NCBI GenBank assembly: GCA_024682115.1
Contig: JAIKZO010000150.1
Location: forward strand, 1-39,563
From: Lachnospiraceae bacterium
Lineage (GTDB): Bacteria; Bacillota; Clostridia; Lachnospirales; Lachnospiraceae
Length of the DNA: 39,563 nt
Direction of reading: 5' to 3'
In this document: positions 15,889 to 25,011 of the stretch, piece by piece
Layout: every line of letters starts with the position of its first letter
Position numbering within the stretch: the stretch's first letter is position 1
Notes under the pieces: model-generated
Database searches by the model: none
Seen by the model: the letters and a program-made list of their open reading frames with translations, nothing else
Told to the model about the DNA's origin: nothing
Position numbers and translations under genes: made by a program

Positions 15889-15900
15889 TTATCGGGCTTA
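15873..15900. promoter_or_regulatory. Inverted repeat, possible operator between divergent genes
   Basis: TAAGCCC and GGGCTTA form perfect 7-bp arms around 14 bases. The element covers the -35 box and spacer of the minus-strand promoter and ends next to a TATAAT facing pseI, so a bound protein could affect both genes. No regulator is identified in the window. Confidence 0.45.
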
Positions 15901-15937
15901 TAATATAGAATAAAGGGTGCTTATGATATAGAATAAA
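15896..15937 (+). repeat. Direct repeat upstream of pseI
   Basis: Two copies of GCTTATRATATAGAATAAA (15896-15914 and 15919-15937) differ at one base and have a 23-bp period. Each contains a TATAAT or TATGAT that could serve as a -10 box for pseI. A matching -35 box at normal spacing is not evident. Confidence 0.6.
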
Positions 15938-15964
15938 AAGAAAAATTATCTACAAGGACAAAGC

Positions 15965-17029
15965 ATGAAAAAAGATATTAAGATAGGAAACCTTACCATA
16001 GGCGAGAATTCAAAGACCATTATAGTAGCCGAGCTTTCGGCAAACCATAACGGCGATCCTGAGAGGGCTCTGGAGATAATCCACGCAGCTGCCGAAGCCG
16101 GTGCCGATGCTGTAAAGCTTCAGACATATACTCCGGATACTATCACGATCGACTGTGATGATCCCTGCTTTCAGATAAACCAGGGAACGATCTGGGACGG
16201 AACAACGCTCTATAAGCTGTATGAAGATGCCTATACACCCTGGGAGTGGCAGCCGAGGCTCAAGGAAGAAGCCAACAAGCTCGGAATGGAATGCTTTTCT
16301 TCACCTTTTGATCCCGGAAGCGTGGATTTCCTTGAAGAAATGGGTGTGCCCGCCTACAAGATCGCTTCTTATGAGATCAACGACATTCCTCTTATAAGAA
16401 AGATCGCAAGGCTTCACAAACCGATTATATTTGCTACGGGAATAGCTTATCCCGAGGATATCGAGCTGGCGCTAAAGACATGCCGCGATGAGGAAAACGA
16501 AGATATCATACTTCTTAAGTGCGTTTCTTCCTATCCTACACCCTACAGCATGGTAAATCTTCGCCTTATCCCCGCGCTGTCTGAAAAATACGACTGTATC
16601 ACCGGTCTTTCGGATCATACGATGGGTTCGGCCGTAGCGGTAGGAGCCGTAGCACTCGGTGCCAAGATGGTGGAAAAACATCTTACGCTGAAGCGCAAAG
16701 ACGGCGGTCCCGACAGTGCTTTTTCGATGGAACCCGAAGAATTCGCTCAGATGGTCCGTGATATAAGGATCATGGAGGAAGCCCTCGGTTCCGATGTATA
16801 CGAGCTTTCGGAGAAGCAAAAGATAGAACATGAACGTTCACGCTCCCTGTTCATCACCGAAGACGTTAAAAAGGGCGATCTTATCACACCTTTAAACGTA
16901 CGCTCGATACGCCCCGGTAACGGGCTTCATACAAAGTATTACGAAGAAGTCCTCGGAAAGAAATTCAACGCCGATTATAAGAAAGGAACGCCCTTAAGTC
17001 TTGATCATATAGACGGCGGGATTGAGTGA
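15965..17029 (+). CDS. pseI: Pseudaminic acid synthase
   Basis: This 354-residue enzyme of the NeuB/PseI family condenses phosphoenolpyruvate with a 6-deoxy hexosamine to make a nonulosonic acid. PseI rather than NeuB is indicated by AELSANHNGD, then ADAVKLQTYTPDTITID and GTIWDGTTLYKLYEDAYTPW. The barrel motifs CFSSPFDP, KIASYEI and GLSDHTMG are intact. Residues about 290-345 form the antifreeze-like SAF domain. AAGGAC precedes the ATG by about eight bases. It is the only clear plus-strand gene and stands alone: no pseB, pseC, pseH, pseG or pseF lies in the window. The product is usually used to glycosylate flagellin or capsule. A legionaminate or sialate synthase is less likely but possible. 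Confidence 0.92.
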   Translation: MKKDIKIGNLTIGENSKTIIVAELSANHNGDPERALEIIHAAAEAGADAVKLQTYTPDTITIDCDDPCFQINQGTIWDGTTLYKLYEDAYTPWEWQPRLKEEANKLGMECFSSPFDPGSVDFLEEMGVPAYKIASYEINDIPLIRKIARLHKPIIFATGIAYPEDIELALKTCRDEENEDIILLKCVSSYPTPYSMVNLRLIPALSEKYDCITGLSDHTMGSAVAVGAVALGAKMVEKHLTLKRKDGGPDSAFSMEPEEFAQMVRDIRIMEEALGSDVYELSEKQKIEHERSRSLFITEDVKKGDLITPLNVRSIRPGNGLHTKYYEEVLGKKFNADYKKGTPLSLDHIDGGIE

Positions 17030-17081
17030 TAGTATCCCAAACGATCTGCAACGCTGCTCTATCGCAATTACGCACATAAAA

Positions 17082-17107
17082 AAGCCCCGGTCATTTGACC
17101 GGGGCTT
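17082..17107. terminator. Strong bidirectional terminator between pseI and the solute-binding gene
   Basis: AAGCCCCGGTCA pairs with TGACCGGGGCTT in a stem of up to 12 bp. On the minus strand it is followed by six or more T residues, making it a strong terminator for the binding-protein gene; on the plus strand a weaker T-rich tail serves pseI. Confidence 0.9.
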
Positions 17108-17144
17108 AATTTGTTTAAAGCTTAGTATTCAGATCAGATCCGAA

Positions 17145-18734
17145 TTACTTCCAAGCATCGTACTGCTTCTGGAACTCAGCAAGTACATCCTGGTAACCAG
17201 CTTCGTCAAGAGCTGCCTGGTATGCTTCGATAGTAGCGTCGATATCAGCTGCTGCATATCCACCGTTCTCAAGAGCGAATCCGTAAGTTTCGAATACGTT
17301 CTGGCAAGCTGCGTACTGAGCTTCTACAGGAGCCTTGTCGAAACGGAAACCTGCTGCACATGATGTGTTAGCACCACCGTTGAAGCTCTTGTAAAGGTCA
17401 GCCTTGTTAGCAGGCTCGTTTGAAAGAGGAGTTACAACTGTAGCTGAAGCTGACTCCCACATTGAGTGGTTGTAAGCTGCGCCTTCAACCTGCTCAACCT
17501 GGCCGTTAGCATCGTAGTTGAAGTCTTCACCTTCGATACCGAATGTGTACATATCAGCAAGATGGCTGTCTGTGTAAAGAAGACCCATGAACTCGATAGC
17601 TGCCTTAGCTTCTGCTTCTGAGCTGTTAGCTGTTACGCAGTAGCAAGAACCGAGAGCTGAGTTAGAGTGAGCCCATCTGTCTGTAGCAGGAAACATTGTT
17701 ACGTCCTGGCCATAACGAGAGTCTGCTTCGTCGTTAACCGGGATATCTGTCCACCAAGAAACAGCCCAATCCTGACTCTGAGTTGTCTGGTCGTTGGTTG
17801 TCTTTGTAACTTCGTCTTCTGAGATGTAACCCTTCTCAGCCCATTCTGCCATTAAAGTACAGAACTCTTTGTACTGAGGTGTAAGGATAGTATCTACAAC
17901 TGAGTTAGAAGCTCTGTCAACTGCAACCCAGTTAGCTGTTGAATCAGCTGTGAAGAAATCGAAGTCATTGATGTACCATCTGTAGAACATTGCTGTCTTC
18001 TGTGTAAGGAAAGGATACTTAAGTCCGTCGTTCTTAGCATCCTCAAGGATGGGCTCGAGGTCAGCCAACTTCTTAACTGAGCTGAGGTCCCAACCGTGCT
18101 GGTCGATAAGATCCTGACGAACCATGAAATCGTAACCTTCTACGTTATCCTTGTAAACAGGGATGAAGTAGTTCTTACCGTCATACTTTGTAGCTTCCCA
18201 CTGACCTGCGTCCATTGAGTTGTAAAGGTCTGTTCCGGGAAGGAGATCTGTAAGATCATAAACTGCGTTCTGGGGAACGAGGTCGTTAGTTCCGATCGTG
18301 CCTTCCCAAGAAGCTGTCCAAAGAAGGTTGATCTCGTTGTTTGCAAGAGCAAGGTTAGCCTTCTCTGTGTATTCACCTGAACCGATATCTGTCAGAGTGA
18401 TAGTAACGTTTGCACCTTTTTCTGCAAGGTATGCATTGATAGCATCCTGTACCTGCTGTGTCTTAGCTGAATCTGTTGATCCAAGGTTGAAACAGCATCT
18501 GTAAACGTTGATGTTCACAACATCACCTGAAGCGGCTGCAGTATCATCTGTAGCAGCTGTGTCGGTAGAAGCTGTGTCTGTTGAAGCTGTGTCTGTTGAA
18601 GCTGTGTCTGTTGTAGCTGCGCTGTTGTCTGCTGCAGGAGCTGCTGCTGAGTTATCAGCTGCTGCGCCGCATCCTACGAGCATAGACAATGTCATAGCTG
18701 CAACAAGTACGATTGAAAGTACTTTCTTTTTCAT
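17145..18734 (-). CDS. LplA-type extracellular solute-binding lipoprotein
   Basis: This 529-residue protein has a lipoprotein signal (MLVGC, Cys22) and a low-complexity linker of TDTAS units (about residues 40-66). A solute-binding fold follows, with aromatic-rich motifs such as LLWTASWEG and SWWTDIPVNDEADSRYG. Size and partners match LplA-like (CUT1-related, oligosaccharide) binding proteins. It lies downstream of two LplB/LplC-type permeases, but after a 139-bp gap with its own near-consensus promoter. Codon use is strongly biased to GCT, AAC, TAC and GTT compared with neighbours, which suggests high expression. It ends at a strong terminator. The sugar is not readable from sequence. Confidence 0.92.
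   Translation of the reverse strand: MKKKVLSIVLVAAMTLSMLVGCGAAADNSAAAPAADNSAATTDTASTDTASTDTASTDTAATDDTAAASGDVVNINVYRCCFNLGSTDSAKTQQVQDAINAYLAEKGANVTITLTDIGSGEYTEKANLALANNEINLLWTASWEGTIGTNDLVPQNAVYDLTDLLPGTDLYNSMDAGQWEATKYDGKNYFIPVYKDNVEGYDFMVRQDLIDQHGWDLSSVKKLADLEPILEDAKNDGLKYPFLTQKTAMFYRWYINDFDFFTADSTANWVAVDRASNSVVDTILTPQYKEFCTLMAEWAEKGYISEDEVTKTTNDQTTQSQDWAVSWWTDIPVNDEADSRYGQDVTMFPATDRWAHSNSALGSCYCVTANSSEAEAKAAIEFMGLLYTDSHLADMYTFGIEGEDFNYDANGQVEQVEGAAYNHSMWESASATVVTPLSNEPANKADLYKSFNGGANTSCAAGFRFDKAPVEAQYAACQNVFETYGFALENGGYAAADIDATIEAYQAALDEAGYQDVLAEFQKQYDAWK
18556..18615 (-). repeat. Four tandem 15-bp repeats encoding the TDTAS linker
   Basis: Four consecutive units close to GCTGTGTCTGTTGAA on the plus strand encode the Thr/Asp/Ala/Ser linker after the lipobox. 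The central two are identical, which makes copy-number change by slippage plausible without a frameshift. Confidence 0.85.
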
Positions 18735-18801
18735 TTTTTTCCTCCCTTATGGATTTTTGTATATTCCTACGTCGGCACTATGTCGGCGTCGAACATCGTA
18801 A

Positions 18802-18830
18802 AGTATAACACTTTGAACACAATATGTCAA
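18802..18830 (-). promoter_or_regulatory. Near-consensus promoter of the LplA-type binding protein
   Basis: On the minus strand TTGACA (18825-18830) and TATACT (18802-18807) are separated by exactly 17 bases. A 7-bp inverted repeat, AAATTTG with CAAATTT (18829-18846), touches the -35 box, and GAACA occurs three times around it, suggesting an operator. The untranslated leader is about 60 bases. Confidence 0.8.
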
Positions 18831-18873
18831 ATTTGTGAACAAATTTTGAACAAAGCGTTTCGCAACCTATATA

Positions 18874-19797
18874 TTAACCCTTGACCGAACCTACTGTCAA
18901 GCCCTTAACGAAATACTTCTGGAAGAAGGGATAAGCTACCATGATAGGTCCGATAACTATGATAACCGTAGCCATCGTTGATGAATACTGCGGTATCGTT
19001 CCACCCATGGCTGCCTTTGCGGAAGCGGGAACGTTTGAGTTATTGAGCAGGAACTCTATACTCTTCTGGATGTTGATAAGGAGAAGCTGCAGGGGCTTCT
19101 TGGTATCAGTTGTGATATAGAGCAGAGCGTTTTGCCAGTCATTCCAGTAAGCGGTTGCCATCATGAAACCTACGGCTGCAAGTGAAGGCTTAAGGAGCGG
19201 CAGCGTGATCTGGAAGAAGGTCCTGTATTCGCCGGCACCGTCGATCTTGGCTGCTTCCATTAGTTCTCCCGGGATACTGTTGGCTATATACGTCCTTAAG
19301 ATGATAACGTTCATCGTCGAAACCATCAACGGAAGGATAAGAAGCCAGAGCGAATCCTTTAAGTGGTACATACTCGTAAATACGATATATCCGGACAACT
19401 GTCCTCCGTTAAAGAGCATCGGGATCAGCACGTAGATCGAAAGGAATTTTGAAAGTCTGAAATCCGGACGGCTGATCGAATATGCGAACATACTCATGAT
19501 AAGAAGTCCCGCAAATGTTCCGAATACCGTAACGAATATCGTTATTCCGTATGAAGTAAGGAGTCTGTTACCGTATCTGAGTACCGCATTTACACCGTTC
19601 ATCGACCACTCTTTGGGGAAAAGCGTAAATCCGTTCTTGGCTATGTATTTTTCATCCGTAAACGCCGCTATAAAAGTAAGCAGAACGGGAACAAATGCAA
19701 ATAACGTATATAAGAACAGACAGAAAAGCAGTATGAACTGACCGAGTCCCTTTTTCTCTCTTCTTGAAGGAGCCAGGTCCATGTCTTTTTTAGCCAT
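18874..19797 (-). CDS. ABC sugar permease, LplC/YtcP-type (MalG family)
   Basis: This 307-residue inner-membrane permease has six predicted helices. The EAA loop that contacts the ATPase is clear (MEAAKIDGAGEYRTFFQITLP). Features typical of the LplC/YtcP branch are the early GFTLFPKEWS segment and the ending YFVKGLTVGSVKG. AAGGAGG precedes the ATG. It follows the LplB-type gene by 14 bases, so the two are co-transcribed and form the heterodimeric channel. No ATPase gene is next to it; the MsmX/UgpC-like ATPase at the far right may serve this system too. Confidence 0.92.
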   Translation of the reverse strand: MAKKDMDLAPSRREKKGLGQFILLFCLFLYTLFAFVPVLLTFIAAFTDEKYIAKNGFTLFPKEWSMNGVNAVLRYGNRLLTSYGITIFVTVFGTFAGLLIMSMFAYSISRPDFRLSKFLSIYVLIPMLFNGGQLSGYIVFTSMYHLKDSLWLLILPLMVSTMNVIILRTYIANSIPGELMEAAKIDGAGEYRTFFQITLPLLKPSLAAVGFMMATAYWNDWQNALLYITTDTKKPLQLLLINIQKSIEFLLNNSNVPASAKAAMGGTIPQYSSTMATVIIVIGPIMVAYPFFQKYFVKGLTVGSVKG

Positions 19798-19811
19798 TTT
19801 TCTTACCTCCT

Positions 19812-20717
19812 TTAGAATAAAGCGTTCTCAGGCTCGATCTTACGAACCATTCCGTTAGCAAACAACATCAGCAGCAATCCCACGACGGACTGGAACAGCG
19901 ACGTCGCGGCAGTGAATCCGAAGTTCGAATTCTTGAAGATCGCATTCAGGATATATGAATCGATAACCTGAGTCTTTTCATATAAGATACCGCTGTTACG
20001 TGTAACCTGATAGAAAAGACCGGTATCGGATTTCATTACCGAACCAACCGAAAGAAGGAGCATTACCGTTACCATCGGAACAAGCGAAGGAAGCGTGATA
20101 TGCCAGATACTCTGCCACTTGTTGGCACCGTCGATATCGGCTGCTTCATAAAGCTCGGAATCGATACCTGCAAGTACAGACATGTAAAGAACCGAACCGT
20201 ATCCTGTATCCTTCCATATCTTAACTATGGTAAGAAGGATCGGCCAAACGCTCGCGGTCGAATAGAACCTGGTCGTCATTCCGAAGGTCTTGTTAAGGAT
20301 ACCCGTATCTGTGCTTATGAATGCATATACTATGAACTGAACCGCGGCATAAGAAATGAATACCGGAATGATCATCAAAGTCTGCATCGTCTTTGCACAT
20401 TTTTTGAATACACACTGATCGATCGCGATAGCGAGAACTACATTAAGAAGAGTTCCGAGAGCCGTAAAGATAACATAGTACAGTAATGTGTTCTCGGTCA
20501 TCTGTATGAATGTGGCCTTTGAAGCCATCAGGATCTTGAAGTTCTCAAGTCCGTTCCAGGGGCTTCCGTAAAGACCGAGTTTAAAATCGAATTTCTTGAA
20601 TGCCATGATCAGACCTGTCATGGGCACATACATGATGAAAAAAAGAACCAGGAAAACGGGAAGCGCCATAACAACATGCGCCCGGTGTTTCCAGGTGTTT
20701 CGGAAAAAATCCTTCAT
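19812..20717 (-). CDS. ABC sugar permease, LplB-type (MalF family)
   Basis: This 301-residue permease with six helices has the typical LplB opening (VMALPVFLVLFFIMYVPMTG) and the segment FKKFDFKLGLYGSPWNGLENF. The EAA loop reads YEAADIDGANKWQSIWHITLP. It probably pairs with the downstream LplC-type permease and takes substrate from the LplA-type lipoprotein. GGAGG lies seven bases upstream of the ATG. The promoter region upstream carries two cre/LacI-type motifs, which suggests carbon-source control. Confidence 0.93.
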   Translation of the reverse strand: MKDFFRNTWKHRAHVVMALPVFLVLFFIMYVPMTGLIMAFKKFDFKLGLYGSPWNGLENFKILMASKATFIQMTENTLLYYVIFTALGTLLNVVLAIAIDQCVFKKCAKTMQTLMIIPVFISYAAVQFIVYAFISTDTGILNKTFGMTTRFYSTASVWPILLTIVKIWKDTGYGSVLYMSVLAGIDSELYEAADIDGANKWQSIWHITLPSLVPMVTVMLLLSVGSVMKSDTGLFYQVTRNSGILYEKTQVIDSYILNAIFKNSNFGFTAATSLFQSVVGLLLMLFANGMVRKIEPENALF

Positions 20718-20773
20718 TACATAACCTCCATTAAGTCCGTCCCAATGCGGACCAGTTTTTGCTCAACACAACA

Positions 20774-20802
20774 AGTATATAGTAGTCCTATACATTTTAC
20801 AA
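20774..20802 (-). promoter_or_regulatory. Promoter of the LplB-LplC permease genes
   Basis: On the minus strand TTGTAA (20797-20802) and TATACT (20774-20779) are separated by 17 bases. The predicted start leaves a leader of about 50 bases before the permease ATG. A cre-like motif lies directly upstream of the -35 box. Confidence 0.65.
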
Positions 20803-20807
20803 GCATT

Positions 20808-20870
20808 TGAAAACGTTTTTCGTAAATTTTTTGTGCATTTTGTATCAAAAAGTCGCGGAAATCGTTTTCT
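20808..20870 (-). promoter_or_regulatory. Two cre/LacI-family-like operator motifs
   Basis: TGAAAACGTTTTTC (20808-20821) and GGAAATCGTTTTCT (20857-20870) each match 12 of 14 positions of the catabolite-responsive element TGWAANCGNTNWCA. Their centres are 49 bp apart, both upstream of the -35 box, where CcpA or a LacI-family protein could activate or loop. CcpA itself is not in the window. Confidence 0.45.
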
Positions 20871-20940
20871 CGTATTGCATATTTTATTTTTTTAGGGCGA
20901 TTTATTGTGCATTTTTGTCAGTAACTAAAGTACCGGTTTG

Positions 20941-23004
20941 TCATTCGACCGTAAATGCAGCTATCTCTTTCTTAAGACCGTTCATATTCTCATCCAGCGA
21001 ATCCGCGGTCTGTCCGAGCCTGTCTACGCTGCTTTTCAGGTTTTCGGTCATGTCCATGACAAGCGATGAGCTTGCAGCGGTTTCTTCTATAATAGAAGAG
21101 ATATTGTCAACGGCATCGACCGTCTCCTTGCGCTGCATGTCGGCCTCGGATGCCGAATCCGATATCTTGCCGAGAGCTTCGACGAGCTCCTGCATCTTTT
21201 CCTTGATGGAATCAAATACGTTTATCACATCATCAACCAGCTGCTGCTGAGATCCGACCATGGCAGATGCGTTGTTGGCAGCATCCACGCTTTCACGGGT
21301 TCTTTCATTAATTATATCTATCTTGTTGCTTATCTCATTTGAAGCAGCGGCGGAATTATCGGCCAGATCCCTGATCTGCTCCGCAACGACCGCAAATCCC
21401 TTCCCTGCTTCTCCGGCGCGTGCCGCCTCTATTGACGCATTGAGCGAGAGCATATTTGTCTTATGCGCTATCTCGGCTATCCTGTGAACAAACTCATTTA
21501 TGCTGTTCGCCTCGTCACTCAGCATGGAAATGTTCTTTCCGACATCCTCCGTCTTTTCGGATGTCACCCTGGCACTTCCCGCAAGGTCATCCACGATGCC
21601 GGTTCCCTTAACTATCATTTCCTCCGCCTCGACTATCCTGTCATGGATCGAATTTACATCATCAAGGATATTCCTGATCTTTTCAGAAAGCGTATTTGTT
21701 ATGCCTACGCACTCCAGAGCATGCTCCGACTGTTTTTCGACTCCGCGGCTTATTTCGGATATCGCCTGCGTTATCTCCTCCGAAGAGTTTCGTATATCTT
21801 CGGATGCATCATTGACGTTTCTTGCCGAATCCTGAAGTTCGGCAGCCGTTCCCGACAACTTTACTACCAGGTTCTTATTATTCGTGACCATGTTGGAGGC
21901 AGAACGGGCAAGACTCTGGAATTCATCGGATCCCTTGGCAACTACGCTGACGGACAGGTTGCCCTTTGCCACCTCGTCAAGTTTTCCGGAGATGCGCTTC
22001 ATGTTCCTTTGAATACCACCTGTTATTATCATACCGACCGCAAATGAGAATACCGCCGCTATGATTACCATTATGAGCGTGATGGTCTTGATGCCTTCAG
22101 CCTGTTTCGTTACGATCTCCGCAGGGATCAACGCGCATATCATTGCTCCGTTTATCTCGCTTTTCTGATAGAGGAACAGATAATCCAAATTCTTATACTT
22201 TACGGACGAGTTTCCGGATAACGCCTCTGAGGACAATGCCGAAGAATAAAAACTCTCTGATGAAAATACTCCGTCCGAGAGATCTTCCTTACCGCATTCC
22301 ATGGCCAGTTCATTTCCGTCTTCGGTTATGAGTCCGACATAGCTCCCGCTTCCGAAGTTCATATTCTCAAGGATACCCTTTAATGCATCCGCCTTAACAT
22401 CAACGATGATATAGGACATCTGCTTGCCGGTAGGTATCTGATATGAAAGGAAATAACTGTCCTTCGATATACCGAGAGCGTCATCGATCATGGAATGCTG
22501 CGTGATCCACTTGGGTATGGAGTTCTTATCCCCGTATGTCGACATGAGTTCCTCAAGATACTCGTCATAGATACCCGGTATCTTATCTGGAGTAACGGTT
22601 GTTATTATATTTGTTATGCTCTTTGGGATTATATGGATATTTGCGATCGCACTGTTTGAAGACTGCGACGACATGAACACAACTCTCTGGTCCGAAAAAA
22701 AGTTGGCCTTTTCGACCTTGCTCTTTCCGGGCATACCCAGGATATAGCTTTCTATATTGGCGTCGAACTGGTATCTGGCTGCTTCCTGTTCAATGCCCTT
22801 TAATGTCAGATCCATATACTGCATAGCCATGTTTATGGTCTGAGTCGAACTCTGGAGGAACTTTTCACTCATTCCGTCAGAAGCCAGTCTGAACGAAACG
22901 AATCCCACCAGAACCATACAAATGATAGGTAACACAAAACAAAGGAATATCTTATTCCTGATGTTGAGAAGACCTACCCTGCCTGCCTTTTCTTTCTTTT
23001 TCAT
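20941..23004 (-). CDS. Methyl-accepting chemotaxis protein (dCache-like sensor)
   Basis: This 687-residue receptor has a first helix at about 18-38, an extracellular sensor of about 265 residues with Cache-like features ([34 protein letters not shown]), a second helix at about 306-326, and a HAMP domain. The long signalling coiled coil carries the conserved tip [20 protein letters not shown] around residue 520, which binds CheA and CheW. GGAGGG precedes the ATG. The gene lies 28 bases after two EAL phosphodiesterase genes, so chemotaxis and c-di-GMP turnover may be co-regulated. The ligand is unknown, but the ABC importer genes next to it hint at sugar. Confidence 0.95.
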   Translation of the reverse strand: MKKKEKAGRVGLLNIRNKIFLCFVLPIICMVLVGFVSFRLASDGMSEKFLQSSTQTINMAMQYMDLTLKGIEQEAARYQFDANIESYILGMPGKSKVEKANFFSDQRVVFMSSQSSNSAIANIHIIPKSITNIITTVTPDKIPGIYDEYLEELMSTYGDKNSIPKWITQHSMIDDALGISKDSYFLSYQIPTGKQMSYIIVDVKADALKGILENMNFGSGSYVGLITEDGNELAMECGKEDLSDGVFSSESFYSSALSSEALSGNSSVKYKNLDYLFLYQKSEINGAMICALIPAEIVTKQAEGIKTITLIMVIIAAVFSFAVGMIITGGIQRNMKRISGKLDEVAKGNLSVSVVAKGSDEFQSLARSASNMVTNNKNLVVKLSGTAAELQDSARNVNDASEDIRNSSEEITQAISEISRGVEKQSEHALECVGITNTLSEKIRNILDDVNSIHDRIVEAEEMIVKGTGIVDDLAGSARVTSEKTEDVGKNISMLSDEANSINEFVHRIAEIAHKTNMLSLNASIEAARAGEAGKGFAVVAEQIRDLADNSAAASNEISNKIDIINERTRESVDAANNASAMVGSQQQLVDDVINVFDSIKEKMQELVEALGKISDSASEADMQRKETVDAVDNISSIIEETAASSSLVMDMTENLKSSVDRLGQTADSLDENMNGLKKEIAAFTVE

Positions 23005-23032
23005 GAAACACCCTCCAATAACACCCCTGCCA

Positions 23033-25003
23033 CTACTTCATTACATCCGCCTTGTGTGTCCTGATGAATTCCAAGAATTCATCGGCCGGAACCGGCTTGC
23101 AGAAATAGAATCCCTGGATGAGCTCGCATCCCTGGATAAGATCGGTATTTATATCCGTGAACATCCTAGCGACTCTTTCCTCTTCCACGCCCTCAACGAG
23201 GACCTCCTTGCCCATTTCCTTGAGCATTGAGATCGTATCCTGGATCACGATCCACATCTGCGGATCATCGACCATATCGACAAACGATTTGTCCAGTTTG
23301 ACCTGATCTATCGGAAGAGTCGTAACTCTCTTTACATTCGAATAGCCCGTGCCATAATCATCCAGCGCGATCCTTACTCCGTAATCGTGAAGTCTTCTGA
23401 TATTATTGTCGACGATCTCCGGGTTGATATCCGCAGCCGTCTCGGTAAGCTCAAGTCCGAGGCTCGAAGGATTTATATGGTTGTCCTCTATGAGCTGTTG
23501 TATCCTGCCGACAAGATCGACCTCGATACACTGCGAATCCGACAGGTTCATCTCGATATACTTAAGCCCTAACTCTTCCATGTCGATCCTTGAGATGAAC
23601 TTTATGACGGTCCTTATGACATAGTCACCGATCTCATGGATAGCTCCCGTAGCTTCCGCGATAGGGATAAAGACCGAAGGTGAGATAAATCCGTAAAAGC
23701 GGTCCTGGAGCCTTATAAGCGCCTCGGCTGCAACAAATCTGTTTTCCGCAGTCGAATATATCGGTTGGTAATACATCTGGAAACCGTTGCTCTCTATAGC
23801 CCTGAAAAGGATCTCGTTCATTTCGTTACGTATCTTGAAATCCCTGTCATTACAGAAATCTTTATAGAAATGCGCTTCTTTTGTCTTAGGAAGCGTATGA
23901 TGGAATGTTGTTCCCAATGCAAACAGAGTCTGGAAGTTCTCGATCTCCTCGGGACACTTTACTACACAAAGCCTGACATCCGCCATTACCGAAAAGCCTT
24001 CTGTTTCAAGAGGCTTTATAAATTCTTCCTTTACCGAATTCGCGACCTCGGATATGACTTCATCATTGAGGTCTTCACCCAGATAAGCAAAAAGGCCGCT
24101 CTCAAGGTAGAATATCTCCGACGGGAAAGAACATTCACGGCTTATATCCCTTAAGACATCCGTAACACCGTGCAGAAATGCATTGTACTTACTCTGCCCA
24201 AGATAGAGAGTGATATTGTTGTAATTTGCGATCTTTACCAAAATTACCGAAACCGGTTTATGGGTGATAAAGTTTTTGGAAACCCTCTCCAGTCCTTCGT
24301 TGTATTTGGTAGCTCCGGTTATAGGGTCTATCTGGTTTTCTTCCCGCTTTACCATGACCATAAAGAAGAGAAGAGACATCACAAGGGCAAAGCTCTCTAT
24401 CAGGAAGTCGGGCTTAACAAGCTGTGCTACCATTCCGGAAAGGATCATCACATACATGAACAAAAGGACCGCGAACTTGTCCTTATTAAGGATCTTCCTG
24501 TATCTTACGACCATAATCACACCCCAGATCGCGTAGAATGCAGATATCACATAAAGGATCACTATATGCGGACCCCTCTGGTATTTGCAGTCATCGGTTA
24601 TGCTGAAGATATTGAATACGCTGCGGTTCAATAATATGATCACCATTTCAACAGCAACGGGACTGAACCAGAGCAGATTCCTGCTCTTTGTAGCCGTGAA
24701 GATATGCCATATGTCTATGCTCGAATACAGATACAGAACAAACAGCGGTGCGATAAGGTTTCTGGTGATAAAATACAACAGATTGAAAATATATGACGAT
24801 GTCTTTATCCAGGGCGCACTTCTCCCGTAATAATCGATCGAAACACTACCGAGATCGACTATCGCGGAACTCACTATCATTAATATGATCAGAAACATTA
24901 TTAAATTGGTCCTGCCGGCCTTGTACTGTTTCCTTACTATGTATGAAACAACAAAGATCAGTCCAATGGCTATGGCACATTCTTCAAAGCTGAGGTATGA
25001 CAT
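23033..25003 (-). CDS. Membrane c-di-GMP phosphodiesterase: 7TM-type sensor, degenerate GGDEF, EAL
   Basis: This 656-residue protein starts with seven or so membrane helices (about 1-225). A GGDEF-like fold follows (about 245-380) with [17 protein letters not shown] where the GGDEF motif should be, so it is not a cyclase. The EAL domain (about 405-645) looks catalytically complete: [49 protein letters not shown] and IQGFYFCKP. It should hydrolyse c-di-GMP to pGpG. It lies eight bases after a paralog and 28 bases before a chemoreceptor. An AAGGAAAA ribosome site precedes the ATG. Confidence 0.93.
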   Translation of the reverse strand: MSYLSFEECAIAIGLIFVVSYIVRKQYKAGRTNLIMFLIILMIVSSAIVDLGSVSIDYYGRSAPWIKTSSYIFNLLYFITRNLIAPLFVLYLYSSIDIWHIFTATKSRNLLWFSPVAVEMVIILLNRSVFNIFSITDDCKYQRGPHIVILYVISAFYAIWGVIMVVRYRKILNKDKFAVLLFMYVMILSGMVAQLVKPDFLIESFALVMSLLFFMVMVKREENQIDPITGATKYNEGLERVSKNFITHKPVSVILVKIANYNNITLYLGQSKYNAFLHGVTDVLRDISRECSFPSEIFYLESGLFAYLGEDLNDEVISEVANSVKEEFIKPLETEGFSVMADVRLCVVKCPEEIENFQTLFALGTTFHHTLPKTKEAHFYKDFCNDRDFKIRNEMNEILFRAIESNGFQMYYQPIYSTAENRFVAAEALIRLQDRFYGFISPSVFIPIAEATGAIHEIGDYVIRTVIKFISRIDMEELGLKYIEMNLSDSQCIEVDLVGRIQQLIEDNHINPSSLGLELTETAADINPEIVDNNIRRLHDYGVRIALDDYGTGYSNVKRVTTLPIDQVKLDKSFVDMVDDPQMWIVIQDTISMLKEMGKEVLVEGVEEERVARMFTDINTDLIQGCELIQGFYFCKPVPADEFLEFIRTHKADVMK

Positions 25004-25011
25004 ATTTTTCC

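Noticed and set aside
17022-17363. 113-residue plus-strand frame after pseI
   Set aside because: It crosses a strong terminator and is antisense to the highly biased binding-protein gene.
18835-18870. cre-like site near AAACGCTTTG
   Set aside because: It mismatches the consensus at about five positions.
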